Source: CAVSKL01 sp963728475 [NCBI: Candidatus Eiseniibacteriota bacterium] (GTDB lineage: Bacteria > Eisenbacteria > RBG-16-71-46 > JABDJR01). From it: 64,000 bases of DNA. The position numbers and the translations under genes were made by a program. Numbering within the stretch: position 1 is the first letter of the stretch; every line of letters starts with the position of its first letter. This document shows positions 18,241-27,858 of this stretch, piece after piece. The stretch spans positions 682,001 to 746,000 of the forward strand of contig CAVSKL010000001.1 in NCBI GenBank assembly GCA_963728475.1, given 5' to 3'. The notes beneath the pieces are model-generated. The model worked only from the letters and a program-made list of their open reading frames with translations. It searched no databases and was not told the DNA's origin.

Positions 18241-19584
18241 ATGACCCGGTGGGTGGCGGCGGCCCTCCTGCTGGGCCTCATGGCGCTGGCCCGCTGGGCG
18301 CCGCTCCTCGAGCTGACCGAGATCGGCCGCCAGGCCACGGTGAGCCTGGGATTCATCCTCATCTTCGGCTTCCTGGCCGGGCACCTGGCCCGGCGGTTCA
18401 AGCTTCCCCGGATCACCGGCTACATCGTGGCCGGGATCCTGTGCGGACCGTTCGCCGGCGGGTTCCTCACCCAGGAGGTGGTGAAGCGGCTTCAGCTCAT
18501 CGACGACCTCGCGCTGGCCCTGATCGCGTTCACCGCCGGCGGGGAACTCCGCCTGGCCGCGATCCGCCCGCGGTTCCGATCGATCGGGTCCATCACCCTC
18601 TTCCAGACCGGGATCCTCTTCGTGGGGATGGCGGTGGGGGTGGTGGCGCTCCACCCCTTCGTCCCCTTCCTGGCCCACGCCCCCCTGCCGGTGATCCTGG
18701 CCGCGGCGACGGTGTTCGGGTTGATCGGCATGGCCAACTCCCCCGCCACCACCGTCGCCCTCATCAACGAGTACCGCGCCCAGGGACCCTTCACCGACAC
18801 CGTGCTCGGAGTCACCGTCCTCAAGGACGTGGTGGTGCTGGTGCTGATCACCCTGCTTCTGCCCTTCGTGCGGCTCCTGGCCGCGCCCGGGGGCGCCTTC
18901 GACCCCGCGTTCATCGGGGACCTGGCGTGGGAGGTGGGCGGATCGCTGCTGGGAGGGGTGGTGCTCGGGATCCTGGTCACCCTCTACATGCGCGGGGTGG
19001 GGGCGGTGCTGCCGCTGTTCATCGTGGGGGTGTCGATCCTGGTCTCCCAGGTTGCCCACCGGTTCCACCTGGAGGCGCTGTTGCTCTGCATGGTGGCGGG
19101 GTTCGTGATCCAGAACGCCACCTCGCTCGGGGACCGGTTCATCCAGGCCATCGAACGGAGCGCGCTTCCGGTCTACGTGGTGTTCTTCGCCATCGGCGGG
19201 GCGTCGCTCAACCTGGGCGCGGTGACCCGCACCTGGTTCGTGACCCTGGTGCTGATGGTGCTCCGGGTGGTCCTCATCCGCGTCTCCACCGGCTGGGGCG
19301 AAAGGGCGGCCCGCGGCGGGAACGACTCGGTCCGGGACCTGGGCTGGCTGGGGTTCCTGGCCCAGGCCGGGGTCACCCTGGGGCTGGCCTCGATCGTGGC
19401 CCGGAAGTTTCCGGACTGGGGCCCCGAGGTCAAGACCATCGCCCTGGCGCTGATCGCGGTGAACCAGTTGGTGGGCCCGGTCGCCTTCCGCCATGCGCTC
19501 CTCAGGAGCGGCGAGGCGCGCGAGGCGGAGGAGCCCCCACCCGCGCTCCGCCGCAAGTTTGACACCCCCGCGTCATCCGGATAA
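18241..19584 (+). CDS. Cation/proton antiporter, CPA family (2)
   Basis: 447 residues, about 12 helices. KLPRITGYIVAGILCGPFAGGFL is the typical first conserved region of CPA2 antiporters, and GMANSPATTVALINEY the central one. It is a different subfamily from the preceding antiporter, so the operon has two. GAGG lies 7 bases before ATG 18241. Likely exchanges monovalent cations for protons in the inner membrane. Confidence 0.85.
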   Translation: MTRWVAAALLLGLMALARWAPLLELTEIGRQATVSLGFILIFGFLAGHLARRFKLPRITGYIVAGILCGPFAGGFLTQEVVKRLQLIDDLALALIAFTAGGELRLAAIRPRFRSIGSITLFQTGILFVGMAVGVVALHPFVPFLAHAPLPVILAAATVFGLIGMANSPATTVALINEYRAQGPFTDTVLGVTVLKDVVVLVLITLLLPFVRLLAAPGGAFDPAFIGDLAWEVGGSLLGGVVLGILVTLYMRGVGAVLPLFIVGVSILVSQVAHRFHLEALLLCMVAGFVIQNATSLGDRFIQAIERSALPVYVVFFAIGGASLNLGAVTRTWFVTLVLMVLRVVLIRVSTGWGERAARGGNDSVRDLGWLGFLAQAGVTLGLASIVARKFPDWGPEVKTIALALIAVNQLVGPVAFRHALLRSGEAREAEEPPPALRRKFDTPASSG

Positions 19585-19653
19585 ACTGGGCCGGTTATTC
19601 GTCCTACACGCGTGAACGCGCTCACCAGGACCCCTTCCATCCCGGGGGAAAGC

Positions 19654-20295
19654 ATGAACTTCGACGCCCGCCGCCGGCCCGCCTCGTCGCGAGACAACGG
19701 TTCCGAATCCGAAGATCCCAGGGCCTCCCGCCTCAGCCGTTTCCTCGCCCTGGTCCTGCGCCATCGCGCCTACCAGTTCGACCTGGAGATGGACGACGAA
19801 GGATTCGTCCCGCTGGAGCCGTTGATCGAGGTCATCCACACCCGGGACAACCTGGATGCGGTCGCGCGCATGGATCTGGAGGAGCTGGCCGCGGCCGGCC
19901 CGCGCAAGCGTTTCGAGATCCGCGACGACCGGATCCGCGCCACCTACGGCCACTCCTTCCACAAGCCCATCCGCTATCGCCGCGAGGAGCCACCGGAGAA
20001 CCTCTACCTGGGCGTCCCCAAGTCGCACCTCCAGCAGATCCGCGTGAGCGGCCTCCATCCCGAGGACCGGCAGTACGTCCACCTCTCCGAGAGCGAGGAG
20101 GAAGCGCGGGATGTGGGGTTGCGCAAGGCCGACGACACCTCCGTGGTCACGGTGCGGGCGCGCGAGGCCGCGGAGAACGGCATCGAATTCTTCCATCCCA
20201 CCGACGGTCTCTTCCTGGCCAGCCAGGTCCCCGCCCGCTACCTGGACGTCCAGGCCAGCTTCGGCCGGCACCCCCGCAAGGCCAGGCGCCGCTAG
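19654..20295 (+). CDS. kptA: RNA 2'-phosphotransferase (Tpt1/KptA family)
   Basis: 213 residues. The family removes a 2'-phosphate from RNA using NAD+. LSRFLALVLRH (Arg-His pair), DEEGFV-like DDEGFVPLEPL, RIRATYGHS, GLHPEDRQYVHLSES and GIEFFHPTDGLFLASQVPARYLDV follow the Tpt1/KptA order. The usual YHGT after the linker reads LYLGVPKS, so the conserved His of that motif is missing, which may affect activity. The start at ATG 19654 follows a G-rich site (GGGGGAAAG). No RNA ligase gene is nearby. Confidence 0.85.
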   Translation: MNFDARRRPASSRDNGSESEDPRASRLSRFLALVLRHRAYQFDLEMDDEGFVPLEPLIEVIHTRDNLDAVARMDLEELAAAGPRKRFEIRDDRIRATYGHSFHKPIRYRREEPPENLYLGVPKSHLQQIRVSGLHPEDRQYVHLSESEEEARDVGLRKADDTSVVTVRAREAAENGIEFFHPTDGLFLASQVPARYLDVQASFGRHPRKARRR

Positions 20296-20314
20296 CCGCC
20301 GGCGCCGGGACATC

Positions 20315-20905
20315 CTATTCCTTGTTCAGCTCGGCGGCTATCCGTTCACGGACTTCATCGACCGTCCCGATCCGTTGCGACCGTATGAAGAGCGTGAGTT
20401 CTCCGAGACCCGCCTGAGGCACTTCGATCGTGAACTGCACCAGTGCCTTCTCGTTCACCGTCAACGAGTCCCCACGCAATTCCGCCATGCCGGAGTCGAT
20501 GAACCAGTCCATGGGAATATAGGACACCGGCCCCGAGACTCCTGAGGCCGCCGCCCCCTTCGCCCGCGCATCGACCTGCATCGCCGCTCCCAACCGGTTC
20601 CTCTCCAGGCGAATGTCTCCGGTGCGCAGCACGAACGGCCCGATATCCGAGGCCACGTCGACGTGAAAGTTCAGGTACGTGCTTCCCGGAGCCGGGGTCT
20701 TGGTCACATACACCGCGCTGAAAGTGCTGTCCCGCATCTCCACCCTCTTTCCGGTATTGACCCGGAGCTCCTTCAGTTCCTGAAGTGCGGTGGGGATGAG
20801 GGTCAACCGCCCGCCCTCCTCGACCGGCGGCGGTTGCCCGGCCGCACCCACCCCCCAGCCGATCTGGGAAACGACCAAGAGAGACAACATCAGCGATCCG
20901 CGCAT
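20315..20905 (-). CDS. Exported protein of unknown function
   Basis: 196 residues from ATG 20905, with AGGAGG 7 bases upstream. Signal peptide MRGSLMLSLLVVSQIGWGVGAAGQ. The mature part is rich in beta strands (STYLNFHVDVASDIGPFVLRTGDIRLERN, ALVQFTIEVPQAGLGELTLFIRSQRI), suggestive of a periplasmic Ig-like or lipocalin-like fold. It starts the lower-GC envelope island. Confidence 0.75.
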   Translation of the reverse strand: MRGSLMLSLLVVSQIGWGVGAAGQPPPVEEGGRLTLIPTALQELKELRVNTGKRVEMRDSTFSAVYVTKTPAPGSTYLNFHVDVASDIGPFVLRTGDIRLERNRLGAAMQVDARAKGAAASGVSGPVSYIPMDWFIDSGMAELRGDSLTVNEKALVQFTIEVPQAGLGELTLFIRSQRIGTVDEVRERIAAELNKE

Positions 20906-21012
20906 CGGTTCCACCTCCTGCTCTTCAACCTGCAGCCTTGATCCGTTCGCCCACGTGGGTACCCGTCTGGTGGGCCCGACCCCTGCACGCCCCCCCGGGC
21001 ACAATCCCCCAC

Positions 21013-21225
21013 CTAGGCTCGTCGCTTCCCGGCCACCAGAAGCGCCACGCCACCGAGCAACACCGCCACCCCGATGCCCGCCGGGACGGCGACATTCCTG
21101 TGCTCGGTAGCGGTCACGCTCATCGAACCCATTTCGAGGACCGTCCGGTTCCGGTTGTACCCGAATCCGCCGTAGATCACGGCAAGCACTCCGAGGATCA
21201 CGAGGACCCATCCAATCGTTTTCAT
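21013..21225 (-). CDS. Small two-helix membrane protein (DUF3185-like)
   Basis: 70 residues from ATG 21225 (MKTIGWVLVILGVLAVIYGGF ... VAVPAGIGVAVLLGGVALLVAG). Two membrane helices flank a short polar loop containing TATEHRNVAVP. It resembles the DUF3185 family of small inner-membrane proteins. The frame is open upstream to ATG 21354, which overlaps the previous stop as TGATG, so a longer form of 113 residues is possible; the extra part looks unrelated to the family. Confidence 0.7.
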   Translation of the reverse strand: MKTIGWVLVILGVLAVIYGGFGYNRNRTVLEMGSMSVTATEHRNVAVPAGIGVAVLLGGVALLVAGKRRA

Positions 21226-21353
21226 CTCCAGTCCCGCCTCCCCCCCCCCGCCGAATCCCAATTCGCGGGAGCGTTTGAATACACTACGCCAGCTTCCCCG
21301 GGCCACCCTGGCCATGACGAGCACCCAACCGACAACCGCCACGGGTCTTCTCA

Positions 21354-21521
21354 TCAGCCGGAAGTCGAAGGAGGCGCCGGCGCCCCCATACGTGTCGGAG
21401 CGGTCGTTAGCCCGGGATTCCTGGGCACGTGCCCGCTCAGGAGCGGCGTAACCTCGAATCCCCCGGGGTCGTAGTAGGTGCCGTTCTCGAAGAAGCCCAG
21501 CCTCGACTCGGCGGTTTTCAT
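21354..21521 (-). CDS. Small hypothetical protein
   Basis: 55 residues from ATG 21521, with AAGGA 7 bases upstream. The sequence begins MKTAESRLGFFENGTYYDPG and ends in a Pro/Thr-rich tail. No membrane segment. Supported mainly by the ribosome site and its place within the operon-like row of small genes; it could also be spurious. Confidence 0.4.
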   Translation of the reverse strand: MKTAESRLGFFENGTYYDPGGFEVTPLLSGHVPRNPGLTTAPTRMGAPAPPSTSG

Positions 21522-21618
21522 ACCACATCCTTTTGATTTGAGATCAAGAGGTTCCGGGGTGAACGGTATCCCGGCAAACGCCCGCCTCATCGCCCACGGG
21601 CGCCGGCGGAAACACCGG

Positions 21619-21768
21619 CTACACAATTCGACGCCCCTGAATTACCCGGACCAGCACGACGATGATGGCCAGGACGAGCAGAACGTGAATGAAGCCGTGC
21701 ATGGTGAAGGCGGTGAGCAGCCCCAACAGCCAGAGAATGAAGAGTATGACCGCGATGGTCCATAACAT
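21619..21768 (-). CDS. lmo0937-family small membrane protein
   Basis: 49 residues, too short for most ORF cut-offs. The translation begins MLWTIAVILFILWLLGLL, continues with two hydrophobic helices and ends in the basic tail IQGRRIV. This is the pattern of lmo0937-family proteins, usually found among stress-induced genes. AGGAGG lies 6 bases before ATG 21768. Confidence 0.85.
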   Translation of the reverse strand: MLWTIAVILFILWLLGLLTAFTMHGFIHVLLVLAIIVVLVRVIQGRRIV

Positions 21769-21807
21769 GACGAACCTCCTGCTTCGTTGCCGGGCAACAC
21801 CGGGAAA

Positions 21808-21823
21808 GCCGCCGGCCGGCGGC
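21808..21823 (-). terminator. Palindromic hairpin after the barrel gene
   Basis: GCCGCCGGCCGGCGGC is a perfect 16-base palindrome 20 bases past the stop of the minus-strand barrel gene at 21843. On that strand it is followed by TTTCCC, so it may be a weak intrinsic terminator. A second palindrome GTTGCC-G-GGCAAC lies at 21786-21798. Confidence 0.4.
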
Positions 21824-21842
21824 GTTCCTGGCTACCTGAGGC

Positions 21843-22346
21843 CTAGTGATAAAACGTCCAGCCGACCGTCACCTTGACGTCCGGCACGTCGTTCAGACTG
21901 AACTTGCTCTCGACGAAGAACCGATCACCGCTGGAAAGCCCTCTTTCGATTCCGCCGAGCAGATTGACCCCCAGATCCGTGTGTGAGGCGTTGTTCTTTC
22001 CGTTGTCGTAGCTCTTGATGTTGGCTCCGAGCCCCCCACCCAGGTATGGACTCCAAACGTCCCATTTGGTGCTGAACCGATACGCCGCCTCGGCGTTCAG
22101 GGTGAGGAGCTTCACATGGTCCCCAAGGCCGAGCTCCAGGTTGGGCTGAAAGCGGACGTGGTTCGCAAATTGTCCGAAGTCGACATGGGCACCGAAATGG
22201 ACCTGGTCGGGGTTGATGGAAAGCCCGACCCGGGGCCCCCAACCGCGGAAGCCGACTTCGGCGTCGGGGCCGGCCAGGGCAAGGGCGGGACCGATGGCCC
22301 CGCCCAGGGCCACCGCGAACAGGATCTTCCGAGTGCTCTTCATCAT
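21843..22346 (-). CDS. Outer-membrane beta-barrel protein
   Basis: 167 residues. Signal peptide MKSTRKILFAVALGGAIGPALALAG, then alternating strands (AEVGFRGWGPRVGLSINPDQVHFGAHVDFG, HVRFQPNLELGLGD, SPYLGGGLGANIKSYD, KVTVGWTFYH) ending in an aromatic residue followed by His, near the usual terminal-Phe barrel signature. An OmpW/opacity-size 8-strand barrel is likely. AGGAGG lies 5 bases before the start. A role in envelope stability is inferred from its neighbours. Confidence 0.8.
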   Translation of the reverse strand: MMKSTRKILFAVALGGAIGPALALAGPDAEVGFRGWGPRVGLSINPDQVHFGAHVDFGQFANHVRFQPNLELGLGDHVKLLTLNAEAAYRFSTKWDVWSPYLGGGLGANIKSYDNGKNNASHTDLGVNLLGGIERGLSSGDRFFVESKFSLNDVPDVKVTVGWTFYH

Positions 22347-22473
22347 CGTTTCCTCCTAGCCCCCGCAAACAGGGCCCGGTGTGCCGGTTTCGGTCTCGGT
22401 GGACCCTCCCGCCGGTCGAAGCCAGCTCTCGGCCGGCTTCCTGGGGGCGGTTGGGCCGGCGGGTGATTCACGA

Positions 22474-23136
22474 TCATCGCTGGGCCAGAGCCTGAACGCT
22501 CGCGGGCCCCGTGAGATGCACCGCCAGCTTCTGCCCGGGGTTCAACTCCAGGTCGTCGCCCTTGGTCGCGAGCATGAGGATCGTCCCGGCTCCAGCGCCC
22601 GCCCCGGCGCCGATCGCTGCGCCCTTCCCGCCGCCGGCGATCCCGCCGATCACCGCGCCGAGAACGCCCCCGGCCGCGATCTTCTCGACGTCTCCGCCCG
22701 TGGCAGAGGCCGCCTGAAGGGTGAGAGGCAGGGCGGAGATCGTCCGGGTCTTGCCCTGGGAGTCCACGATCGACTCGTACTTGAGGGTCATGCGCGCGCG
22801 CCCGGAGACCCGGCCCGAGGCCTGGACGTCGCTCAAGACGCCGTGGATCCGTGCCCCGGTCGGAACCGCCGTCCGCCCGCCGACCATGATGGGTTCGGTC
22901 GTGGTGGCGGCGAAGGTGTCGCCGCTATGGCTCGTCTCCGTGGAGAGCCGCGTATCGAGCGATGCAACCACACTGGTTCCGTCGGGAATGACGAAGGTCT
23001 CGACGCGGGGCGGCTGCACTATGGGGGCCGGCGCGGCCGCCGCACTTTGGATGTTATCTTGACCCCTGGTGCAACCCACAGTGAGGGCGGTTGCGCCTAG
23101 GATGAGGGCGGCAAGAACGACCGGATGTTGTCTCAT
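22474..23136 (-). CDS. Lipoprotein with glycine-zipper segment
   Basis: 220 residues. Lipobox TVGC at about residue 22. Residues 45-150 form a beta-rich region (TFVIPDGTSVVASLDTRLSTETSHSGDTFAATTTEPI) similar to proteins annotated as BON/TrbI-like or DUF4398-neighbour lipoproteins. Residues 155-190 are a glycine zipper (GGVLGAVIGGIAGGGKGAAIGAGAGAGAG), which inserts in or lies on membranes. Likely outer-membrane or periplasmic; exact role unknown. Confidence 0.75.
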   Translation of the reverse strand: MRQHPVVLAALILGATALTVGCTRGQDNIQSAAAAPAPIVQPPRVETFVIPDGTSVVASLDTRLSTETSHSGDTFAATTTEPIMVGGRTAVPTGARIHGVLSDVQASGRVSGRARMTLKYESIVDSQGKTRTISALPLTLQAASATGGDVEKIAAGGVLGAVIGGIAGGGKGAAIGAGAGAGAGTILMLATKGDDLELNPGQKLAVHLTGPASVQALAQR

Positions 23137-23264
23137 GGAAGCTAACCTCTTTCTTAGGAGCCGGCCGAAGGGAATTTGCTCCGGTCACGGCCCTTGTCTT
23201 CTACCGAAATCGCATCTGGCGCGGTCGGTGATTCTTCTCGCGCCGGCGCCCTCACCGTGGGCGC

Positions 23265-23537
23265 CTATGACGTTGGTTTCTCGAAGGCCGCTCTCAGATC
23301 CTCCCAGGCGACCATCATCTCGACCTCGAGTTGTACTCGACTCGTTCCACCGTTCGCGGCCCTGCACTCCTTGAGCTTTGCTTTGGCGATGGCGTGCAAA
23401 GCCTTCAGCTCATCCACATGGATGAGGGCTTCGAACCCGGGCTGAACCCCGGTCGTTTGACTCTTGGCAGCGAGTTGATCGATCCGCATACTCCAACGTT
23501 CGAGCTGCGCATCCATCCTCTCCCACCCTGCTTTCAT
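23265..23537 (-). CDS. Small coiled-coil protein, sll1863-like
   Basis: 90 residues from ATG 23537 behind GGAGGAG. Entirely helical: MKAGWERMDAQLERWSMRIDQLAAK ... and ends VAWEDLRAAFEKPTS. The ending 'AWEDLRAAFE' and size match the sll1863-type stress-response coiled coils. Cytoplasmic. A weak sigma-54-like site lies upstream at 23710-23725 on the same strand. Confidence 0.7.
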   Translation of the reverse strand: MKAGWERMDAQLERWSMRIDQLAAKSQTTGVQPGFEALIHVDELKALHAIAKAKLKECRAANGGTSRVQLEVEMMVAWEDLRAAFEKPTS

Positions 23538-23709
23538 TCACTCCTCCTTCGAGGTCGACATCGACTCGGTTCAGGAGTAGCCTTCTACTGGTCTCCGCCT
23601 ACGACCGCTCCGAGGCGCACGATGCACCCGGCAATCGGCGGAACCCTGTCTCTTCGCCCCGGCCGGGATCCGGTATAGCCCGGCCCTCTGAATGGCAAGG
23701 TTCCACTAG

Positions 23710-23725
23710 AGCATCTTTCATGCCT
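23710..23725 (-). promoter_or_regulatory. Weak sigma-54 -24/-12 candidate upstream of the sll1863-like gene
   Basis: On the minus strand AGGCATGAAAGATGCT keeps the GG-N10-GC spacing and part of the consensus, but the C after GGCA and one T of TTGC are changed. Weaker than the two sites near 27.5 kb. Confidence 0.3.
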
Positions 23726-23743
23726 CGCGTAAGTGCTTACGCG
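23726..23743. promoter_or_regulatory. Perfect palindrome upstream of the sigma-54 activator gene
   Basis: CGCGTAAG-TG-CTTACGCG, 8-bp arms, 77 bases before the activator start and just beyond the weak -24 site of the divergent gene. A good candidate binding site for a Fis-type HTH such as that of the activator itself. Confidence 0.4.
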
Positions 23744-23779
23744 GCAAGGGGGGGGGAACGGGGAGGGGCTGATGGATCC

Positions 23780-23792
23780 GATCAAGTTGATC
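23780..23792. promoter_or_regulatory. Palindrome next to the activator ribosome site
   Basis: GATCAA-G-TTGATC, perfect, 27 bases upstream of ATG 23820. It may be an operator or form a small hairpin in the mRNA. Confidence 0.3.
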
Positions 23793-23819
23793 CAACCTTG
23801 ACCAATAAGGAGGAGGTCC

Positions 23820-25487
<1,668 letters not shown>

Positions 25488-25500
25488 GGTTGACCCTCGC

Positions 25501-26827
25501 TCAGGAAATACTCCAACCGAGGGATACCACCGAGCTTCCGTCGACCAGCCCACGGGCGGCGTCGACCCGGAGTTCCCTTTTCATAGCCGGACCGCGAATC
25601 CGGAGACCCGTCCCAGCGTCCACCGGCCACAGGACCCGGCCCGGGCGCCCCCGGTCCCAGGGCTTGGCCCCGTCGACGAAGAGCGCCCAGCCGAGATGCA
25701 AGGGGCCCAGGCTCCGCGACCACACCCGCCTCTCGACTGTCCCGTGAGCGGGCGCCCGCCCAAACACCGGCCCTTCCAGAACGCCCCCGTTCAAGAGGGG
25801 ATGAGCCCTGAGGAGCGGCCGCCGCCCGGATCCGGTTCCGGCTCCGGACCAGAGCGCCAGTGGAGCCTCCGGGGTTGCGTCGGATACTTCCAAACCGCCT
25901 TTCCACGTGGGTCAGGTCGAGCCTGGGCTCGGACAGACGATTCCAGGCCGTGAGCGCCCCCTCTACGTCCCCCGCCAGGAAGCGGCTTCCGGCCAGAAGC
26001 CGCCAGGAGTGGGCATCGCCCGGGTCCAGCGCCAGAGCCTCCTCCGCGAGCCGGCCCGCCCCCTCCCAGTCCTCGGCGCGAAACCTCAGCCCTGCCCGTT
26101 CCCGAACCGGGGCGGCGGACTTGGGGCAAAGGGACTGGGCCGCCACGAACCTGAGCTCCGCTTCCGCGGCTTCTCCTTGCCGGGCCAAGAGGACCCCCGC
26201 TTCCACCAAGGCGCCGCATCCATCCGGGACGACACGGGAAGTAAGGTCGGCTGTTCCGGAATCCGGCAGGGCCGGCTCCCGGGGCGCAGGAGGGGGCAGG
26301 ACCACGAGTGCCCAGTCATCGCTTCCCGACCAGGCGGTCTCGAACTCCTCCTCCCGTACGGTTCGGGACGGGCCCATAATCGGGTCGTGGAGGATCACCC
26401 ACCCGCCGGCCCAGGCTACGAGTACCACGTAGTGGTAGGAGCCCGAACCGGTCCTGATCAGGGCAATGACCGGACGGCCCCGGGCAAGATGACTCTCGAC
26501 CTCCGCCGGGACTCCCGGCACGCGGAAAGCCGACCACCCGTAGGTCTCGACCGCCCTCACCAGTGCGCCGGTACGGATACCGCCGCTCCCCGCTCCGCGA
26601 GTGGGGCGAAATCCTCCGCCCGGACGCCCGCCATCCCCCAGTAGCGCAGAACCATGGCGAGCGCCGCTCCGCCACACAGCTCTCCGCTCTGGGGGACGTA
26701 GGGGACGTCCAAGAGCACCACCTTCCGGAGCGCTCTTCTGAACCAGCTGCGTTTCGGCATTTGCAGGGGCGAACCATGCCAGAATGGCGATCGCCACCCA
26801 CACGCCGCCCGTCCGCCACGGTTTCAC
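25501..26827 (-). pseudogene. PA2778-like C39-family cysteine peptidase with TPR, broken by frameshifts
   Basis: The reading starts at GTG 26827 with a signal peptide (VKPWRTGGVWVAIAILAWFAPANAE). It shifts by one frame near 26740 to give the C39 start VVLLDVPYVPQSGELCGG (catalytic Cys in LCGG). It shifts back near 26590 to the rest (GGIRTGALVRAVETYGW, SYHYVVLVAW with the His, ILHDPIMGPS with the Asp) and a TPR stretch. A third shift near 25890 is needed to reach the C-terminal strands (VSLGWSIS at 25501). Family and position next to a PA2779-like gene agree with the Pseudomonas PA2778/PA2779 pair. Three frame changes mean a decayed gene or local sequence errors. Confidence 0.65.
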
Positions 26828-26839
26828 GAATCGAAGGGC

Positions 26840-27241
26840 TTAGCGCACGAGGAGAATCAGGATCAGCAGAATGATGATGATCGCGGTCGTGGAAAGGACG
26901 ACCGTGCTAGCTCCGCCCGCCAAGCCTTCATTGATCCCTCTGGCCTGAGCCGCCAGCTCCTTCAGCTCGGGCCCCGAGAGGACGGCGGCGGCAGCGCTGG
27001 CCCGCTCCAGATCCAGTCCGGCTGACCCGGCGATCCGGCGGACGTCCTCCCGCTGCAACAGGACCTGAATCGCCAGCCGGTCCGCGTCGGCCCGGCTGAC
27101 TTGCTGGTCGATCCTGGCCTGGATCTCCTGGTCGCCCACGACGTTACGTTGCGGCTCTCCGGCTAGGCTGGACCCCGCGGCGCCGGCCGCAAGCACCCCG
27201 GCGGCAACGAAGGCCAGCATGACCCCTTGGTACATCCTCAT
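26840..27241 (-). CDS. PA2779-like exported protein
   Basis: 133 residues from ATG 27241 with GGAG 7 bases upstream. Signal peptide (MRMYQGVMLAFVAAGVLAAGAAGSSLA), a helical middle (SRADADRLAIQVLLQREDVRRIAG) and a C-terminal membrane anchor (TTAIIIILLILILLV). This matches the PA2779 family, which precedes the PA2778 cysteine peptidase; the peptidase gene follows 12 bases downstream. Likely driven by the sigma-54 site at 27364-27379. Confidence 0.85.
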   Translation of the reverse strand: MRMYQGVMLAFVAAGVLAAGAAGSSLAGEPQRNVVGDQEIQARIDQQVSRADADRLAIQVLLQREDVRRIAGSAGLDLERASAAAAVLSGPELKELAAQARGINEGLAGGASTVVLSTTAIIIILLILILLVR

Positions 27242-27363
27242 GACATGCTCCGATCTTTGGGTTGGGCCGAAGCCTTGCCCGGGAGTGACCCCGGCATGCT
27301 TTCGGGTGGGGCGCCGCGGTCCGCCGTGAACCGACGCCCGTCTGCCTGATCACCGTCCGGTAG

Positions 27364-27379
27364 TGCAACCAGTGTGCCC
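27364..27379 (-). promoter_or_regulatory. Sigma-54 promoter of the PA2779/PA2778 operon
   Basis: On the minus strand GGGCACACTGGTTGCA matches TGGCACG-N4-TTGCW at GGCAC and TTGCA with the exact GG-N10-GC spacing. Transcription would start near 27353, about 110 bases before the PA2779-like start codon. Confidence 0.7.
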
Positions 27380-27693
27380 GGGCCGGCCTACCGGCGCAGC
27401 CGACTCATTGGATCGCAACCGGCCGCACCGGACGCCGGGAGGATCCCGACGCCCCTCAATGAAGGTCAACCTCAAGGGGCGCCCGGGCCTTGCCGTCGCC
27501 GGACTTCCCACGAATCAGTCTTCCTTCGAACGCCGAATCACCCGGTTTGGGTGCCGCCGGAGATCGCGTTTCAGCCCGACCGCGGTATCCCGACCGGCAT
27601 CGCAATGATGCTCACCTCATCGTTTTGATGGGGGGATGCCCGGCCCCCCATGTCCAAGTGGTTGTCGTGTTGACTCTTATGCGGCCCCTCACC

Positions 27694-27709
27694 CGGCACG
27701 CGAATTGCT
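27694..27709 (+). promoter_or_regulatory. Sigma-54 promoter of the barrel/OmpA operon
   Basis: CGGCACGCGAATTGCT differs from TGGCACG-N4-TTGCW only at the first base and has the exact spacing. Transcription would start near 27720, 139 bases before the barrel gene. Confidence 0.8.
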
Positions 27710-27819
27710 CTATGAATACTGCGTGCGGGGAGACTGGGGCGCGGCACGCCAAGCCTGTGAGTGAAAACAGGCGGCGCCGGCGCATCCGCCTCGCGAAAAG
27801 CCCCTGAGTGGGGCATCCG

Positions 27820-27844
27820 GGGCAACGGGACATCAACGTTGCCC
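27820..27844 (+). promoter_or_regulatory. Hairpin just before the ribosome site of the barrel gene
   Basis: GGGCAACG and CGTTGCCC form a perfect 8-bp stem with a 9-base loop, ending a few bases before the TTGGAG ribosome site of the gene at 27859. It could modulate translation or stabilise the 5' end. Confidence 0.35.
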
Positions 27845-27858
27845 GAATTGGAGCGACG

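Larger units (their letters stand above)
27242..27858. other. Divergent regulatory region of the envelope island
   Basis: 617 bases without a convincing gene between two divergent operons. It contains a -24/-12 promoter on each strand (27364-27379 minus, 27694-27709 plus). A perfect inverted repeat ATGGGGGG/CCCCCCAT (27628-27651) lies about 45 bases before the plus -24 element and is a candidate enhancer site. Three hairpins lie in the plus leader: GCCTGT/ACAGGC near 27750-27770, GCCCC-TGAGT-GGGGC (27800-27814) and GGGCAACG/CGTTGCCC (27820-27844). Confidence 0.6.

Noticed and set aside
22420-22440. GC-N10-CC spacing upstream of the 21843-22346 barrel gene, read as a sigma-54 site
   Set aside because: Only the invariant dinucleotides match; the flanking bases are GC-rich and do not resemble the consensus.
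27363-27807. Several overlapping plus-strand frames
   Set aside because: Pro/Arg-rich random-like translations without ribosome sites, within the region that carries two sigma-54 promoters.
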